This document shows, one piece after another, positions 31,131 to 42,375 of a stretch of 64,000 nucleotides of DNA. The stretch's first letter is position 1; each line of letters begins with the position of its first letter. Origin of the DNA: Raffaelea ambrosiae (Eukaryota; Ascomycota; Sordariomycetes; Ophiostomatales; Ophiostomataceae); NCBI GenBank assembly GCA_002778195.1, contig PCDI01000003.1, positions 2,377,913-2,441,912 on the forward strand, read 5' to 3'. The position numbers were made by a program, and so were the translations under genes. The notes beneath the pieces were generated by a model. It was not told the origin of the DNA, did no database searches, and saw nothing but the letters and a program-made list of their open reading frames with translations.

Positions 31131-32696
31131 ATGGCAACCGACGGGAATGCGCCGCCCCCGGGCCGTCCGGCTTTGCAGCCGGCCGACGAGATTCCGTACG
31201 GCAAGCCGATGCGGGATCTCTTTTTGCTGGACCCAGACTATCTGAACCTGAACCACGGTACGGCACACTCCTCTCCGCAACAGCCTGCTCGTGATGAGCG
31301 CCGCTGACCGTCGACAGGCTCCTATGGCTCCATGCCGCGCGCCATCCGGGACAAGCTCCGGTCGTACCAGGACGCCATCGAGGCCCGCCCCGACGCCTTT
31401 GTGCGCTACGAGTACGAGGCCCTGCTGAACACGAACCGCCGGGCCGCCGCCGCGCTCCTCGGCGCCCCCGTCGACACCGTCGTGCTCGTCCCCAACGCCA
31501 CCACCGCCATCCACATTGTGCTCAACAACCTCACCTGGCACCCCGACGGCCGCGACGAGATCCTCTACTTTGCCACCATCTACGGCGCCTGCCACCGCAG
31601 CATCGACTATGTGGTGGACACCCACGGCGGCGCCGTCCGCAGCCGGGCCATCCCCCTCGCGTACCCCATCGAGGACGACGCCATCGTCGCCCGCTTCCAC
31701 GCCGCCGTGGCCGCCAGCGCGGCCGCCGGCCAGCGCCCGCGCGTCTGCGTCTTCGACGTCGTCTCGTCGCTGCCCGGCGTGCGCTTTCCGTTCGAGGCCA
31801 TGGTGGCCGCGTGCCGCGCCCGCGGCGTCACCTCCGTCGTCGACGGCGCCCAGGGCGTCGGCATGGTGCCGCTGGCTCTGGCCGCGCTGGACCCGGACTT
31901 TTTCTTCACCAACGGCCACAAGTGGCTGTACACCCCGCGCGGCAGCGCCGTCCTGTACGTGCCCCGGCGCCACCAGCACCGCATCCGGGCCACGATGCCC
32001 ATCTCGCACAGCTACACCCCGGGGGGGTGGGGGCTCCTGGACGACCCCGTCTCGCACAGCTACACCCCGGCAGGCTCGGGGGTGCCGGACGACCCCGAAA
32101 ACGACCGCTTCGGCAAAATGTTCACCTGGGTGGGCACCGTGGACAGCGCGCCGCTTCTGTGCTTCGCCGACGCGATCCGGTGGCGCGCCGAGGTGCTCGG
32201 CGGCGAGGCCGCCGTCGTGCGGTACCTGGTGGGTCTGGCGCGGGCCGGCGGCCAGGCGCTGGCGGCCGTGCTCGGCACCGAGGTCCTCGACAACGCCACG
32301 CACACGGCCACGGCGTGCGCGCTGGTGAATGTGCGGCTGCCGCTGGAGGTGGCCGGGGCGCCCCTGGAGTCCAGCGCCATCCCCCCCTCGGCCCCCCTAG
32401 AGTCCAGCGCCATCCCCCCGGCGCCCCTAGAGTCCAGCGCCATCCCCTCCCAGGACGCCCAAGCCGTGGCGGACTGGATGATGAAGACGCTCGTCTACGA
32501 CTACCGCATGTGCATCGTGGTCTACGTCGACGGGCAGCAGCCGCCGCGGCTGTGGCTGCGGCTGAGCGCACAGGTGTACCTGGACGTGGACGACTTCCGG
32601 CGGGCGGGCGCAGCGGTCTTGGACCTGTGCGAGCGGGTGCGCGGCGGGGCGGCGACGGCCCCCGGGCGAGGGGGCCCGCGGACCAGCAAGACGTAG
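31131..32696 (+). CDS. PLP-dependent class V aminotransferase 2, Egt2/LolT-like
   Basis: Two exons, 31131-31257 and 31318-32696; 501 residues, somewhat longer than the roughly 450-470 usual. The splice restores LNLNHG-SYGSMPRAIRD. Further marks: ARPDAFVRYEYEALL, PNATTAIHIVL, YFATIYGACHRSIDYV, VVDGAQGVG (cofactor Asp), and the Schiff-base Lys at about 244 in GHKWLYTPRG. These match the fungal family that includes ergothioneine Egt2 (hercynylcysteine sulfoxide lyase) and LolT of loline clusters; members cleave C-S bonds or act on substituted amino acids. Two in-frame duplications are visible: a 16-residue unit SHSYTP...DDP in tandem, and three copies of APLESSAIP. It lies 300 bp downstream of the Zn2Cys6 gene on the same strand and closes the putative cluster. 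Which family role it has is open. Confidence 0.88.
32002..32097 (+). repeat. 48-bp in-frame tandem duplication in PLP enzyme 2
   Basis: Two copies starting TCTCGCACAGCTACACCCCGG at 32002 and 32050 code for 16-residue units SHSYTPGGWGLLDDPV and SHSYTPAGSGVPDDPE. The copies have diverged in their middles. Confidence 0.85.
32354..32450 (+). repeat. Triple in-frame repeat APLESSAIPP in PLP enzyme 2
   Basis: Three units of about 30-36 bp, each with core CCTGGAGTCCAGCGCCATCC or CCTAGAGTCCAGCGCCATCC, code for APLESSAIPPS, APLESSAIPP and APLESSAIPS between the ...VNVRLPLEVAG strand and the QDAQAVADWMM helix. Confidence 0.88.
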
Positions 32697-35529
32697 CCAA
32701 CACGCGCGAGGGGCGTCAAGATGGGCCGACGACAGCTGGTCTGAATACACAATCACACAGTTTGATAACACACAATCGGCGTAACCGAACTCGACGTGAA
32801 GGGCATGGCCAATGAACTAACGGAAGCAGAGAAACAAGAGTGAAACGAGCGGGTGCGCAGACCCGGAAATGGCATTTCTCTGCTGCTGGAAAACGGGCAC
32901 GACCACAGACAACTAAGCAGGACTTTGTCGACATACTTTCCCGGGACAGTGAAAAGACGAGCTATCTCAGCCGAGCCTTCTCGCCAGAGTCTCGAAAAAG
33001 AGCTATCTGGTCGTTCTCTCTGCGTTTCTGCATGCGCCCTCGTGAAGATCTACGAGAGAAAAAGCTCAAATTCGTTCTGTGTTTAGAAATGAAGAGCAGC
33101 GAAGGAAGAAAGAGAGATTGTTTTGTGTAATTCTTTTGTGTAATTCGTTCTGTGCTTACAATTAGATCTGGAAAAGAAGGCAGACAAGGAGATCTGTAAA
33201 ACCACTTGTTAATGAAATGACGGGGCAAGAACAAAAGGCCTGCCGGGCGAATCACCGTGCTGTTAAGAATCAAGACTGAAGGAAAACGACAGAATAAGTC
33301 TTGTGCAATCCACTGTGTATTTGAAAATGGCGAGTCCGTTCCTTGTCTGCTCCAGTGTTCATGTGTTGATGCCACGTCTTGCTCTGCCTTGGGCGTGTCT
33401 TGTTTCGGGTTTCTTTTCTCGTTCTCTTTTCATACTCTTTGATATTACCAGCATCATCTTTCTGCATTCTTTACATATTCTTTTTTGTTCTTTCCTCGTT
33501 TCTTTTCTGGTTCTCTTTTCATATTCTTTACGTATTCTTTACGTATTCTTTTTTGTTCTTTCGTTTCTTTTCTCTCGTTGCTTCTCGGCCATTGTGCTTT
33601 CTTTCATTGTTCTTTGTTCCCTTGCCTTCTCCCTTCTGTTTTCTTCTCCCCCAACTCTCTTCGTATCGCTCTTGTCTTCTTTCTTCTCCAACACGCCCCC
33701 GCCCAACGCTTACGCCCGCTCAGCCCCTTCAATATTGGTTCTTGGTAGCCACCTGTCAGCTCGTCGGCACCTACCGTGTATGTTGGAAGCAACCTCCTGG
33801 CGGCTCCACACCTGGGGTTAGCGCTGGGTAGCAGTGCGGCGCAAACCAACGCCGATCTCATGTCGTTCTGGGATCCAACATGGACGAGACAAGCCTCTCG
33901 TAGACGCTCACCGCGAGAGAATGCCCACCTACGTCTCCACACCGAGACAGCAAGCGAGCGAGGCGCGTCGCTCGGCACGAGTTGAACAGGGAAAGAGCGA
34001 TGGAGGGCGTCAGCAATAGCGACAAAAAGTTGCACCTTCCTCGTAGACGACGGAGGAATGATAACGCCGATTGGCCAATGCTATTATGGTGGGTGTACAC
34101 CGTAGTCCACCAAACAAACCAGAACGGGGGATTCTGCTGTTTCCACACACACCAAATCCTGGCTTCTTCTCACGACTCCAGTTGCTACCATCCGCCCCAG
34201 CATCCGTCCAACAAGCATCCACGAGCAAACTCCACCAACGCACGGCCCATCGACTAGGGACACTCTGGGCGCTTCTGGGCGCCAACGGGAAATCGAGAGA
34301 GAGCCAACAAGCTTGTTTCTCAGCTGGTGGGGAACGCCCCAGGTGTGGACTCTTTTTTTCCTCTCCTGGCTCTCGTGGACATGACGAGCGCTCACGGATC
34401 TCGGGCTGGATGGCCGGCCTTGCTGGGCGTGCCGGGGATTCTTCTTTGGGCTTCCTGGAACTCAACGGTTGCTGTTGGTTCCAGACTGGTGGACGTGAGC
34501 GACTAACGAATATTGGTCACAAAGAAGGGGGAAGGCCAGGCGGCCACAAAAGCACAGACGACCGACCACCTGGCCAAACGGGTCGAGCGGGCACAAATGC
34601 ACAAATGCACAAATACGCAGCGGCCACAAGGCCGGCCACATCGAACCGCAGCACGGCAGATGCAGGGACAGAGGAGCCTCGAACAAAGGCAGGGCGACCG
34701 GAATAGAAGCCCCAGGCCCGGGATGAAAACGCTGAAAACGCCGAAAACGCTGAAACAGATGGCCGCTGTGCCGAATCTACATAGTACAATGGCGTCAATG
34801 GGGGCAGACGGGACCCCAAGATCGAATGGCCAGTATGCTCCGAAGAAGGGACATCAAATGACCTGATGGATGCAGACAAACCTCCACGGCTCTCAATGGA
34901 AGCTGGAAGGAGTGTCAATGGTCCCAATGAGCCTGCAGAGCATGCATGTCCTGCATGGCCTGCGGGTTCTGCACGGCTTGAATGGTCTGGACGGCCTGAA
35001 AACTGCCTCAAACCCCGGCCTCCGTGGCGGCCCGGTCTCTGGAAAGTGCCCAGTCGGGTGTGCAGACAGTCCCCTCTCACAAGTAAGGGCACGCTTCTCA
35101 CACACGAGTACGAGTCCACACAGCGCCATGCTTGTCAACTACTCGCAACTCCTGTGCTTGCCAATGGTGGCATCGGGCAACAAGTGGCTGCTAGCAGACA
35201 CTGACCACTGACAGCAGCCCGTGTGCCAGCCCGTGTGCCAGCCCGCGTTCCATCCAGAGCCGTTTGACCCCCCCCCCCTCCCCCCTCCTCCGGCCAGCCT
35301 GTGGGTGCCAAAAGTCTTGGCCAGGCCCACGCGCGCAGCGGGAAGAGAGATCGCTACCCTGGTGGTTGCAAATGGGAGGGGAGCACCTGCAATTAGACGC
35401 CGGGCTCTGAGTGGCCAGCTGTGTGGCGGCGCCTCTGATTGGCTGGTAGGTGTTCCTGGCCTGCATGCGCCTTTCACCACAGGACAGGGGTTGGGCGCTT
35501 GCAGCATCACACACACACACACACACACA

Positions 35530-35560
<31 letters not shown>

Positions 35561-37286
35561 ACTCGAGGTTGATTCACTGCCTGAGGACGGGGGGTTCTTC
35601 TGGATTCTCGTCGATGGAAATCCCCTCCCCTGCGGCCAACCAGAAGGCCGCCCCCAGCAGGGGTCGACCGAAGAGTGGAGGACAGGCAGGACAGGCAGGA
35701 AGAGGGGGCCCGAAGGATGCGCAACCAGACCCGGCAAGCCCTCTTTTCTTCATGATCCTCTTTGGCATGGAGTTGTCCTAATTGCCTTGTTCGCGGGCAC
35801 CAGGTCCGCCCGCCCTCGTCCTTCTGACATCCTTGTGAACCAACAGCCACCTTCCCAGGCCAAGTATTACATATTAGTACGAGGTCTATTCACATACCCT
35901 AGTTACCTCGTACATGGTAGTCTGTGCCTGCGCTTTTGGGGGGGTTTTTTTTTCGTTTCCACTTGTTTCTTTCGAATCGTCTTTTCCCTTTCTGCGTCTG
36001 GCCTTCCCTTCTGGTCCGGCATCGCTTGCTTTGCCATTGCAACTGCATCGTGGTCCATCTCGACCTTCCGTGCGGCCTTGCCTCCACACACACCTCTTCT
36101 CGCCGGTTCTTTGTTTCTTCGGTTCTCGCCCCTGCTTGGATTGTTCCCGCCTAGTATTATTCCTTTTGCCTCTCCTTCTCATATTCCTTCTGCTCGTCCC
36201 CCCCCCCCGTCTTCCCACCGCTCTCCTATCGCGTCTAACGGTGGGCCTTTGGTGGCATTGCATTAGCTTCCTCAGCGCTTGCCTGTCTTCGTCGGCGCAC
36301 CGCCGTGGTTGTTGGAGGCTGTCTTGTCTTCTCTCTGTCTGTGCGTGTGCAGACCAGCACTCGTGTGTCTGCTCAGTTGGGCTGCACCCTCGACGCCAGC
36401 CAACAAGCGACCGCAAGTGTGGGTAGTCGAGCAACTATCACTTTTCACCGTCTTTCCTTTCTTCTCTTTGTTTCCCATCCACACTTCCCTTCGGCTGTCT
36501 CGCCTGCAGGCCCTCCTGGTCGGTTTCGCGTCCCGGCCGCTTGTTCTGCCCTTTCGTCTCTTCTTCCTATATAGCTGCTGCATCTCTCTCCCACCCACCC
36601 TTACCTGTGCCGCCCTCCAAGAGACCTCTGTGTTTCTCCGGTTCTTCTTGTTGCTTTGTTTCTCTCTCTCTCTCTCCCGTTTACCCTTTTTTTCATTCCA
36701 TTTTCTTCGCGCCCTCCTCCCTTCGTGTGGCCGAAGCAGAGCGAATCTGGCAGAACGGAACCTGCATAGCCATCCTGTCCTCTTGGCCCCCTGCGCAGTG
36801 CCCTGTTGGTTCCTGTGCTGGCGGCTGTTCCGAATCTCAAATAGATGACCAAGGCTGTGCTGCTACTCTGCAAAGGCCTCTCTCGAGTCTACCTCTCTCC
36901 CGGGTCTGCCATAAGGTCGATCTGTCTTCGCCCCAGCTAGCCCAACTTGGTCTTCTTTTCAGGCCGGTCTTGTGACTTACCTTGGCTGTGTCTTCTGTCA
37001 CAAGGTCCCCTTCGCCTCTTTTTCTCTCTTCCTTCTCACCTCAACCTTTCTCACCTTGGATCCTCTCACCTGCTCCGTCTCGACTCTTCTCATGTTTTCC
37101 CTAATCCTCTCTCCTCGAGTCTCTTGACTGCTGTGTAATGATCTCCTTTGTCCTTTGTGGTCATAGTCTCATCTACTCTCTCTCTCTCTCTCTCGTGCGC
37201 TACGGCTCTTTCTTCTCTTCTTGATACCCATTGATACCCATTTTTTCAATCTCAAATCATCTCAAATCATCTTTCTCTTCTTCCCA
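32697..37286. other. 4.6-kb gene-poor region with pyrimidine-rich right half
   Basis: No open frame here has family-like content; those present are short and overlapping on both strands. From about 33350 to 33720 and from 35900 to 37280 the plus strand is dominated by T and C, as in long fungal leaders. A compound CA/TC microsatellite is at 35508-35557 and a TC run is near 37173-37194. An ACAAATGC triplicate is near 34592-34615. A long 5' leader or noncoding transcript for the next gene is possible. Confidence 0.5.
35508..35557 (+). repeat. Compound microsatellite (CA)n(TC)n
   Basis: About eleven CA dinucleotides run directly into about thirteen TC dinucleotides, in noncoding DNA. Confidence 0.9.
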
Positions 37287-39467
37287 ATGTCCGGCCAAAG
37301 CCCCCCCAAGAGACCGCGGCTGTCTCTTCAAATCAAGGCCCTGTCGACCGGTCCGACCGTCCGGACCTCGCGGACCCTCGCCGCTGTTGTCAACCCGACG
37401 TCGCCTACTTCCTTCAACACTCTCTCCAATGTCTACTCTTCCGCCATCGAGCGGGCGTCGACCCCCGTCCTCGACCCGTCCTCGCCCGTCACCGCCATCA
37501 AGACAACCGGTGCCAAACACCTTCCGGCTCTGCCTCGCCTCCAGATGCCAGCTTCCCCCGCCGTCGAACGGCGGACACAAACTCCCTTTATCACCACTCA
37601 GTTTCCCGAGACACCTTTGACGGCCCGCCCACTGTCGCCGGCCGTGGCTATGGAGGTCCGCTTTCCCAATACCATGACGGCTACACCGCCGCTGTCCGCC
37701 GGCCCCGAAGACGCTGCACAAGGCAACCAGGTGTTCTGCTTCTCCCCCTCCGACATTCTGAAGAACAGCATGGCCATGGCCTCTCTGGATGACATTGCCA
37801 ACGACGGCCACAACACCAACACCAACACCCAATCAGGGGAAAACGGCAGCACAAACACCTCAAGCAACCTTGGCAACCTGGGCAGCAGCTTCAGTAGCGT
37901 CAGTAGCCTGAGCAGCCTGAGCAGTTTGAGCAACCTGAGCAGCATGGGCAACGAGGAAACAGATAAGCCTGCAGAAACGCAGGCAGCCGATCCCGAGGTC
38001 GTCGGCGTGATTTCTGGCGACATGGCTATTGGCAATACCTCTGCTGCCTCCCATGCAAATGCCCAACCTGTTGTTGCCACGCCTGCAGAAGTCAAACCAG
38101 CAGCCGCAGCGCCGCAAATCCAGCTGCCCTCGTCTGAACCACAGACGCCGTCCGTGCAGCTGCGTTCGTCCACACGCCGTCGCATGATGCCAGGCATGAT
38201 GGCTGGAAACCCGGCCCCGTATGTGCATCCGCGATCGCTGCGCAGCATTCTTCGGAACTCACCTCTGCCACCGGGCAGCGCCCGCTCCCCCATCTCGCCG
38301 CGGCGCCAGTCGCAGCGGCTGATTGAGCGGGCGTCGCGGCATGTCATGTACAACTCGCCCCTGACCCAGACCATCACCACCAACCGGTACACCAAGTCAC
38401 ACATTGATTTGCTGTGCGAGGACGCCTCGCCGTTTGCCTCGCCCGCCACGCCATCGCCCGCCACAGGCGACGAAATGCCAGGTGGTGCCAACAGCAACAA
38501 CAGCAACAGTGCTGAGATGGTGTTGGACATGGCCATGGCGTACACTCGTGCGGAGACGCGCGACGGTGGGCAGACGCCTGGCCCGTTTGAAGAGATGCGG
38601 CGTCGCCTGGCCGGTCTGGAGACAGCCACGCCCACTTCGGCCATCTCAGCCGGGCCTATGTCAGCCGGGCCCATGTCGGCGGTCGGTACGCCGGTATCGC
38701 CCGGCAGCAGCCTGACCCTGGTGGGCAGCCACAGCAATGGCGGCATCCGCAAGCGCAAGCAACCAGCTGCGACGCGCAAGGACCGGAAGCGCCGGTGGGT
38801 GTGGACTCTGGGCCAGGAGGACGAGGACGAAGAGAACCTGAGCGGAGCGATCTTGGCACTCAAGGCGGCACAAAAGAAGGAAGAGGAAGCGGCGGCGGCA
38901 GCAGCGGCAGCAGCGGCGTCAACACCGACATCTGCTGCAACAGCACCAAGCGTCACACCAGGAACAACAGCCGCATCTGCATCCATTGCCACAAGTTCAA
39001 CTGAAGTCGCAGCCACAGCTGCGCTCCCGTCGACAGAAACAGCGTCTGAAACAACCGGCGCCACGAGGCATGCCACGAGGTACGCCATGAGGAACGCCAC
39101 TGCCCGTCTTGCTCCTCTCTCTGTTCCTTCGGCCGGCGAGGATGTCGACATGATGGACTCTGCGGCAACGCCTATTGCACCCAAGCAGACCATGCAATCC
39201 ACTTCTGCTGCAAGCAGCGGCGGCACTGCCGACACAAAGCCTACCGAGACTACGGATCCGAAGAAGCCGCGCAAGAGCACTCCTGTTCCGTATGCGTCGG
39301 ATTATGAAAGCGACGGGAGTGTCCGCAGTGAAAATGAATTGGACAGCGACATGGACGACATGGACGGCGATGTGGACATGAGCACGCCGGTGGACCGTCT
39401 GGGGCCGCAGCTGGCCGGGCCCTGGATGAAGGCGGCGGCTGCATGGCCGTCGTTGAATAGGATGTGA
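37287..39467 (+). CDS. Conserved fungal protein of unknown function, mostly disordered
   Basis: A single exon of 726 residues. It starts MSGQSPPKRPRLSLQIKA and carries short, apparently constrained blocks separated by low-complexity sequence: VRTSRTLAAVVNPTSPTSFN, PFITTQFPETPLTARPLSP, ATPPLSAGPED, LRSILRNSPLPPGSARSPIS, the YNSPLTQTITTNRYTKSHID block (residues about 360), KRRWVWTLGQ, and an acidic tail. Basic KRPR-type signals suggest nuclear location. Serine repeats (SLSSLSNLSS) and polyalanine tracts are plentiful. I recognise no enzyme domain, so no function is proposed. The start codon follows a long pyrimidine-rich leader and is the first ATG giving the basic N-terminus. Confidence 0.82.
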   Translation: MSGQSPPKRPRLSLQIKALSTGPTVRTSRTLAAVVNPTSPTSFNTLSNVYSSAIERASTPVLDPSSPVTAIKTTGAKHLPALPRLQMPASPAVERRTQTPFITTQFPETPLTARPLSPAVAMEVRFPNTMTATPPLSAGPEDAAQGNQVFCFSPSDILKNSMAMASLDDIANDGHNTNTNTQSGENGSTNTSSNLGNLGSSFSSVSSLSSLSSLSNLSSMGNEETDKPAETQAADPEVVGVISGDMAIGNTSAASHANAQPVVATPAEVKPAAAAPQIQLPSSEPQTPSVQLRSSTRRRMMPGMMAGNPAPYVHPRSLRSILRNSPLPPGSARSPISPRRQSQRLIERASRHVMYNSPLTQTITTNRYTKSHIDLLCEDASPFASPATPSPATGDEMPGGANSNNSNSAEMVLDMAMAYTRAETRDGGQTPGPFEEMRRRLAGLETATPTSAISAGPMSAGPMSAVGTPVSPGSSLTLVGSHSNGGIRKRKQPAATRKDRKRRWVWTLGQEDEDEENLSGAILALKAAQKKEEEAAAAAAAAAASTPTSAATAPSVTPGTTAASASIATSSTEVAATAALPSTETASETTGATRHATRYAMRNATARLAPLSVPSAGEDVDMMDSAATPIAPKQTMQSTSAASSGGTADTKPTETTDPKKPRKSTPVPYASDYESDGSVRSENELDSDMDDMDGDVDMSTPVDRLGPQLAGPWMKAAAAWPSLNRM

Positions 39468-42375
39468 GGGGTAGAGGGAGACTCGACGTGACGAAGAATT
39501 CGAACGGAAGCGCTGCTTTGATTTATTTCCTTGCGAGAGAGAGAGAGAGAGAAAGCAAGTTTACCCGTGTTTGTGTGCACATGGCGGAGGGGGGAAACTC
39601 AAAATTGGAGGACAGACTGGACGACCTTTCTACCGACTTTTCCTACTGACGAATCTTGGACGAAATACTTTTTTTTTGGAATTACTGAACGCAGCAATGC
39701 AGCATTATCTGGGGAGTGAAAGCACATTGGCGTTGGGGTTATTATGCTATTTTTTTGCTCTGTGATCGCTCGCCTCTTCTCTTACTGTAAATTTTTTATT
39801 TCATCTTTATTTCATTTTGATTGTTGCCATTTTATCCAAATGAATGCTATCAGCACTGTCTTCGATCGAGATTGAAAGCCGGGTCAAGAAAAGGCCACGA
39901 GCATATATGGCTTGGCATGTTGAAGTCTTGGCAGATCTCTCTTCCATCGTCGATGTCTCGAGTAGCCAACTACCTCTAGTGGCCTGTTGGATTGTGAGCT
40001 TGTCTCTTGCGTTGTCACTGCGCCACTGACAACGCAGAGGATGCGTTTGGGAAAAACACTAAAAAATGGATCATCCAGATCCGACTTCGCCATTGCTGCG
40101 AGAGCCAAGCCTCCACCGTCCAGCTGTGTTGCTGTCGTACGAGTGAGTACGCGCATTGCAATTTACGGAGTACTCGTACAGTCAAGATACACTGCATGCG
40201 GTGTCCCCTCAAAAAGCTAAACCCAAAAGCTTAATAACAAGAAAGCAAGGATAATCGTTAATAATAACCCAGAAACGTGTGAAGAGATGAAAAATAAAAG
40301 AAGGCCGTGCAAAAAAACCAACCGCTTTCGGCTTTTTTCCCCCGTTTTCGAAATTTCTCAGCCTGCTTTTTCTGGGGACCCAGCTTGGACAAGGCAGCCA
40401 ACGGACACATTCCAGTGGTCCCAGTGGTCCCAGTGGCTCATCGTTTGTCTTGGCAGACGATACTGGTCGAGAAACTCGTCTGGGGCACGATCAGCAGGCA
40501 CTGTGGCGACGTGACGTCATCGACCAGCCACTCAAGCACGTAGTCGATACGTAGTTGGTAGCTAGCACTTAGGCAGCTGCGTAAGGGTAGTGCTCTGCTG
40601 CGCTGGGCGGTGCGTGCTATACGTGGGCTACATAGTATATCCAAACGCCACAAGGCCGGCAGCTATGCCTCTCGGTTAACAGGTTGTACTTGCGAGGCGT
40701 TCTTGCCAGGCTGACACGCAACAGAACGCCCCAAACAAAACGCGCAGCAGACGCCAGCGCCCGCAAACAGGCAAGAACACGCCAACCGGGACGCCAAATG
40801 GGACGCCAAATGGGACGCCAAATGGGCCAGCTGGGACGCCAGAAGAGGGCGCCAAAAGAGGTCGCCAAATGAGGGCGTTAAAAAAAAAACGCTGCGGAGA
40901 CGGTTGGGATGCGCAGACGCAGGGGAGAGGGCCCACGCAAGGCCGATCGAAAGGGGAAACGAAGATCAGAATAGAGGGCAAGGAAAAAAAAAATAATAAT
41001 AGACGAGGGGGAAAAGGAGGGCTAGAGAAGCAGGGGACAAGAAAAAGAAAGGAAAGGCCACATGTTGGTAACGGGAAAAATGTGTGGTTATGATCGTTAG
41101 GCAGGTGCTGCAGGGTGCATACACGTCTGTGCATGGCACGGAAGGAACGATCGACCCTTCAGAGTGTCTGGCGGAAGTCGCAACGAGTCACAACGAGTCA
41201 CCACTCCCCAGCGCCCTCCTGCACGTCTCACTCTTGTCCAGCTTGCTCCCCACCAGCCTCCTGCCAGATGTTGTCTCCTCTCTCGCACTTTCCTTGTCGC
41301 TCTTCCACTCTTTCGCGCCTTCCGTCCACGTCCACTTCCCCACACTAAATGCTCCACTCCGGTCCATTGGGCCAAGGCTTTTCCTGACCCCAAACAGAAA
41401 AGGCAAGCACACCGGCGCCCGCTGACGAATGGGGCGGTCGATGGGTGCAGGCGAGGAAGCAAGCTCACTGGCTGCATGGTACTTGGCTGCAGCCTTTTAT
41501 TTATTTTTTTTTGGTCTTTCGCTGCTGTACGAGCTGCCCGTATCTTAATAATTCCAAGACAAGACCAAAAAAAAAAAAGCTCCTCATTTTCTGTTGGGAG
41601 GGTGGGCATGACCTCGTCATCCATCCCGTAGGCTATACTGCACAGGCTTCCCCAAAATTAGCGATGAAATCATCCGTGCCACCTTGTTCTGGCAGCTCTG
41701 GTCTCTTGGATCTACGCTTGTAGCTTTGTACTCTCCATTTCCTCGCCTTGGGGCGGCGCTCTGTCATGGTAAGCGTGCTTTTCCAGCAACCTTTGTCTTT
41801 TTTTTAACCTCTGGCCCTTTCTCTTTTCCCTTTTCCCCTTGTTCTTTTTTTGTTTGTCTTTTTGGACCCATTTCGTCATTGTTCTCCTCTGCAATCCTTT
41901 GATCCTCTTCGATAGCTCCAGCGGCACCTCTTTGGCATTCCTTTGTTTTATTTCAACTTTGTTCCATTTTTCTTCATGACCTCGACTTTTCCGGATCTCT
42001 CCTTCAATTTCTTTCCCCTTTCTCTCTTCCTTGTTCCCTCTCGTCTTTTCTCCCCCTTTCTGCTCCTCCTCCACGCCCGCATGCGCGCACCCTTCCTCCC
42101 GTCCAGTCCGCCGGTTGGTCGGCGATCCCACTCTCGAGCACAACAAGCTTGAAATAGTTAGCTGGTCCAACAAGCCGCGAATAGCTTCAATTGTGTGCCT
42201 CCTTCTTGGCATCAGCTCCCCCCCACATCCACACCTTGGCTCTTCTGTCTACCACTTCTCGCCTCGGTTTACTTACTCTTTTCTCTGCCTCTTTCTGTTG
42301 TCCCTCTCTTCTTTTTCTCTCCCCCTTCCCTTTCTTTCCTTCTCCCCTTCCTACCCATTGCTCCTCCCCCACACA
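39468..42375. other. 2.9-kb intergenic region, leader of the Mug190-like gene
   Basis: No supported gene. A 12-bp tandem repeat occurs at 40788-40876. From about 41780 to 42370 the plus strand is C/T-rich, consistent with a long 5' leader of the gene starting at 42376. The minus-strand open frame over the 12-bp repeat only reflects the repeat (WRPI... units). Confidence 0.5.
40788..40876 (+). repeat. 12-bp tandem repeat GGGACGCCAAAT
   Basis: Three perfect copies (40788, 40800, 40812) are followed by degenerate units GGGCCAGCT, GGGACGCCAGAA, GAGGGCGCCAAAA and GAGGTCGCCAAAT. Noncoding. Confidence 0.85.

Noticed and set aside
32697..42375. Transposon remnant or RIP-mutated island in the gene-poor region
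   Set aside because: No terminal repeats, no transposase or reverse transcriptase traces, and no strong AT shift typical of RIP; only pyrimidine tracts and microsatellites.
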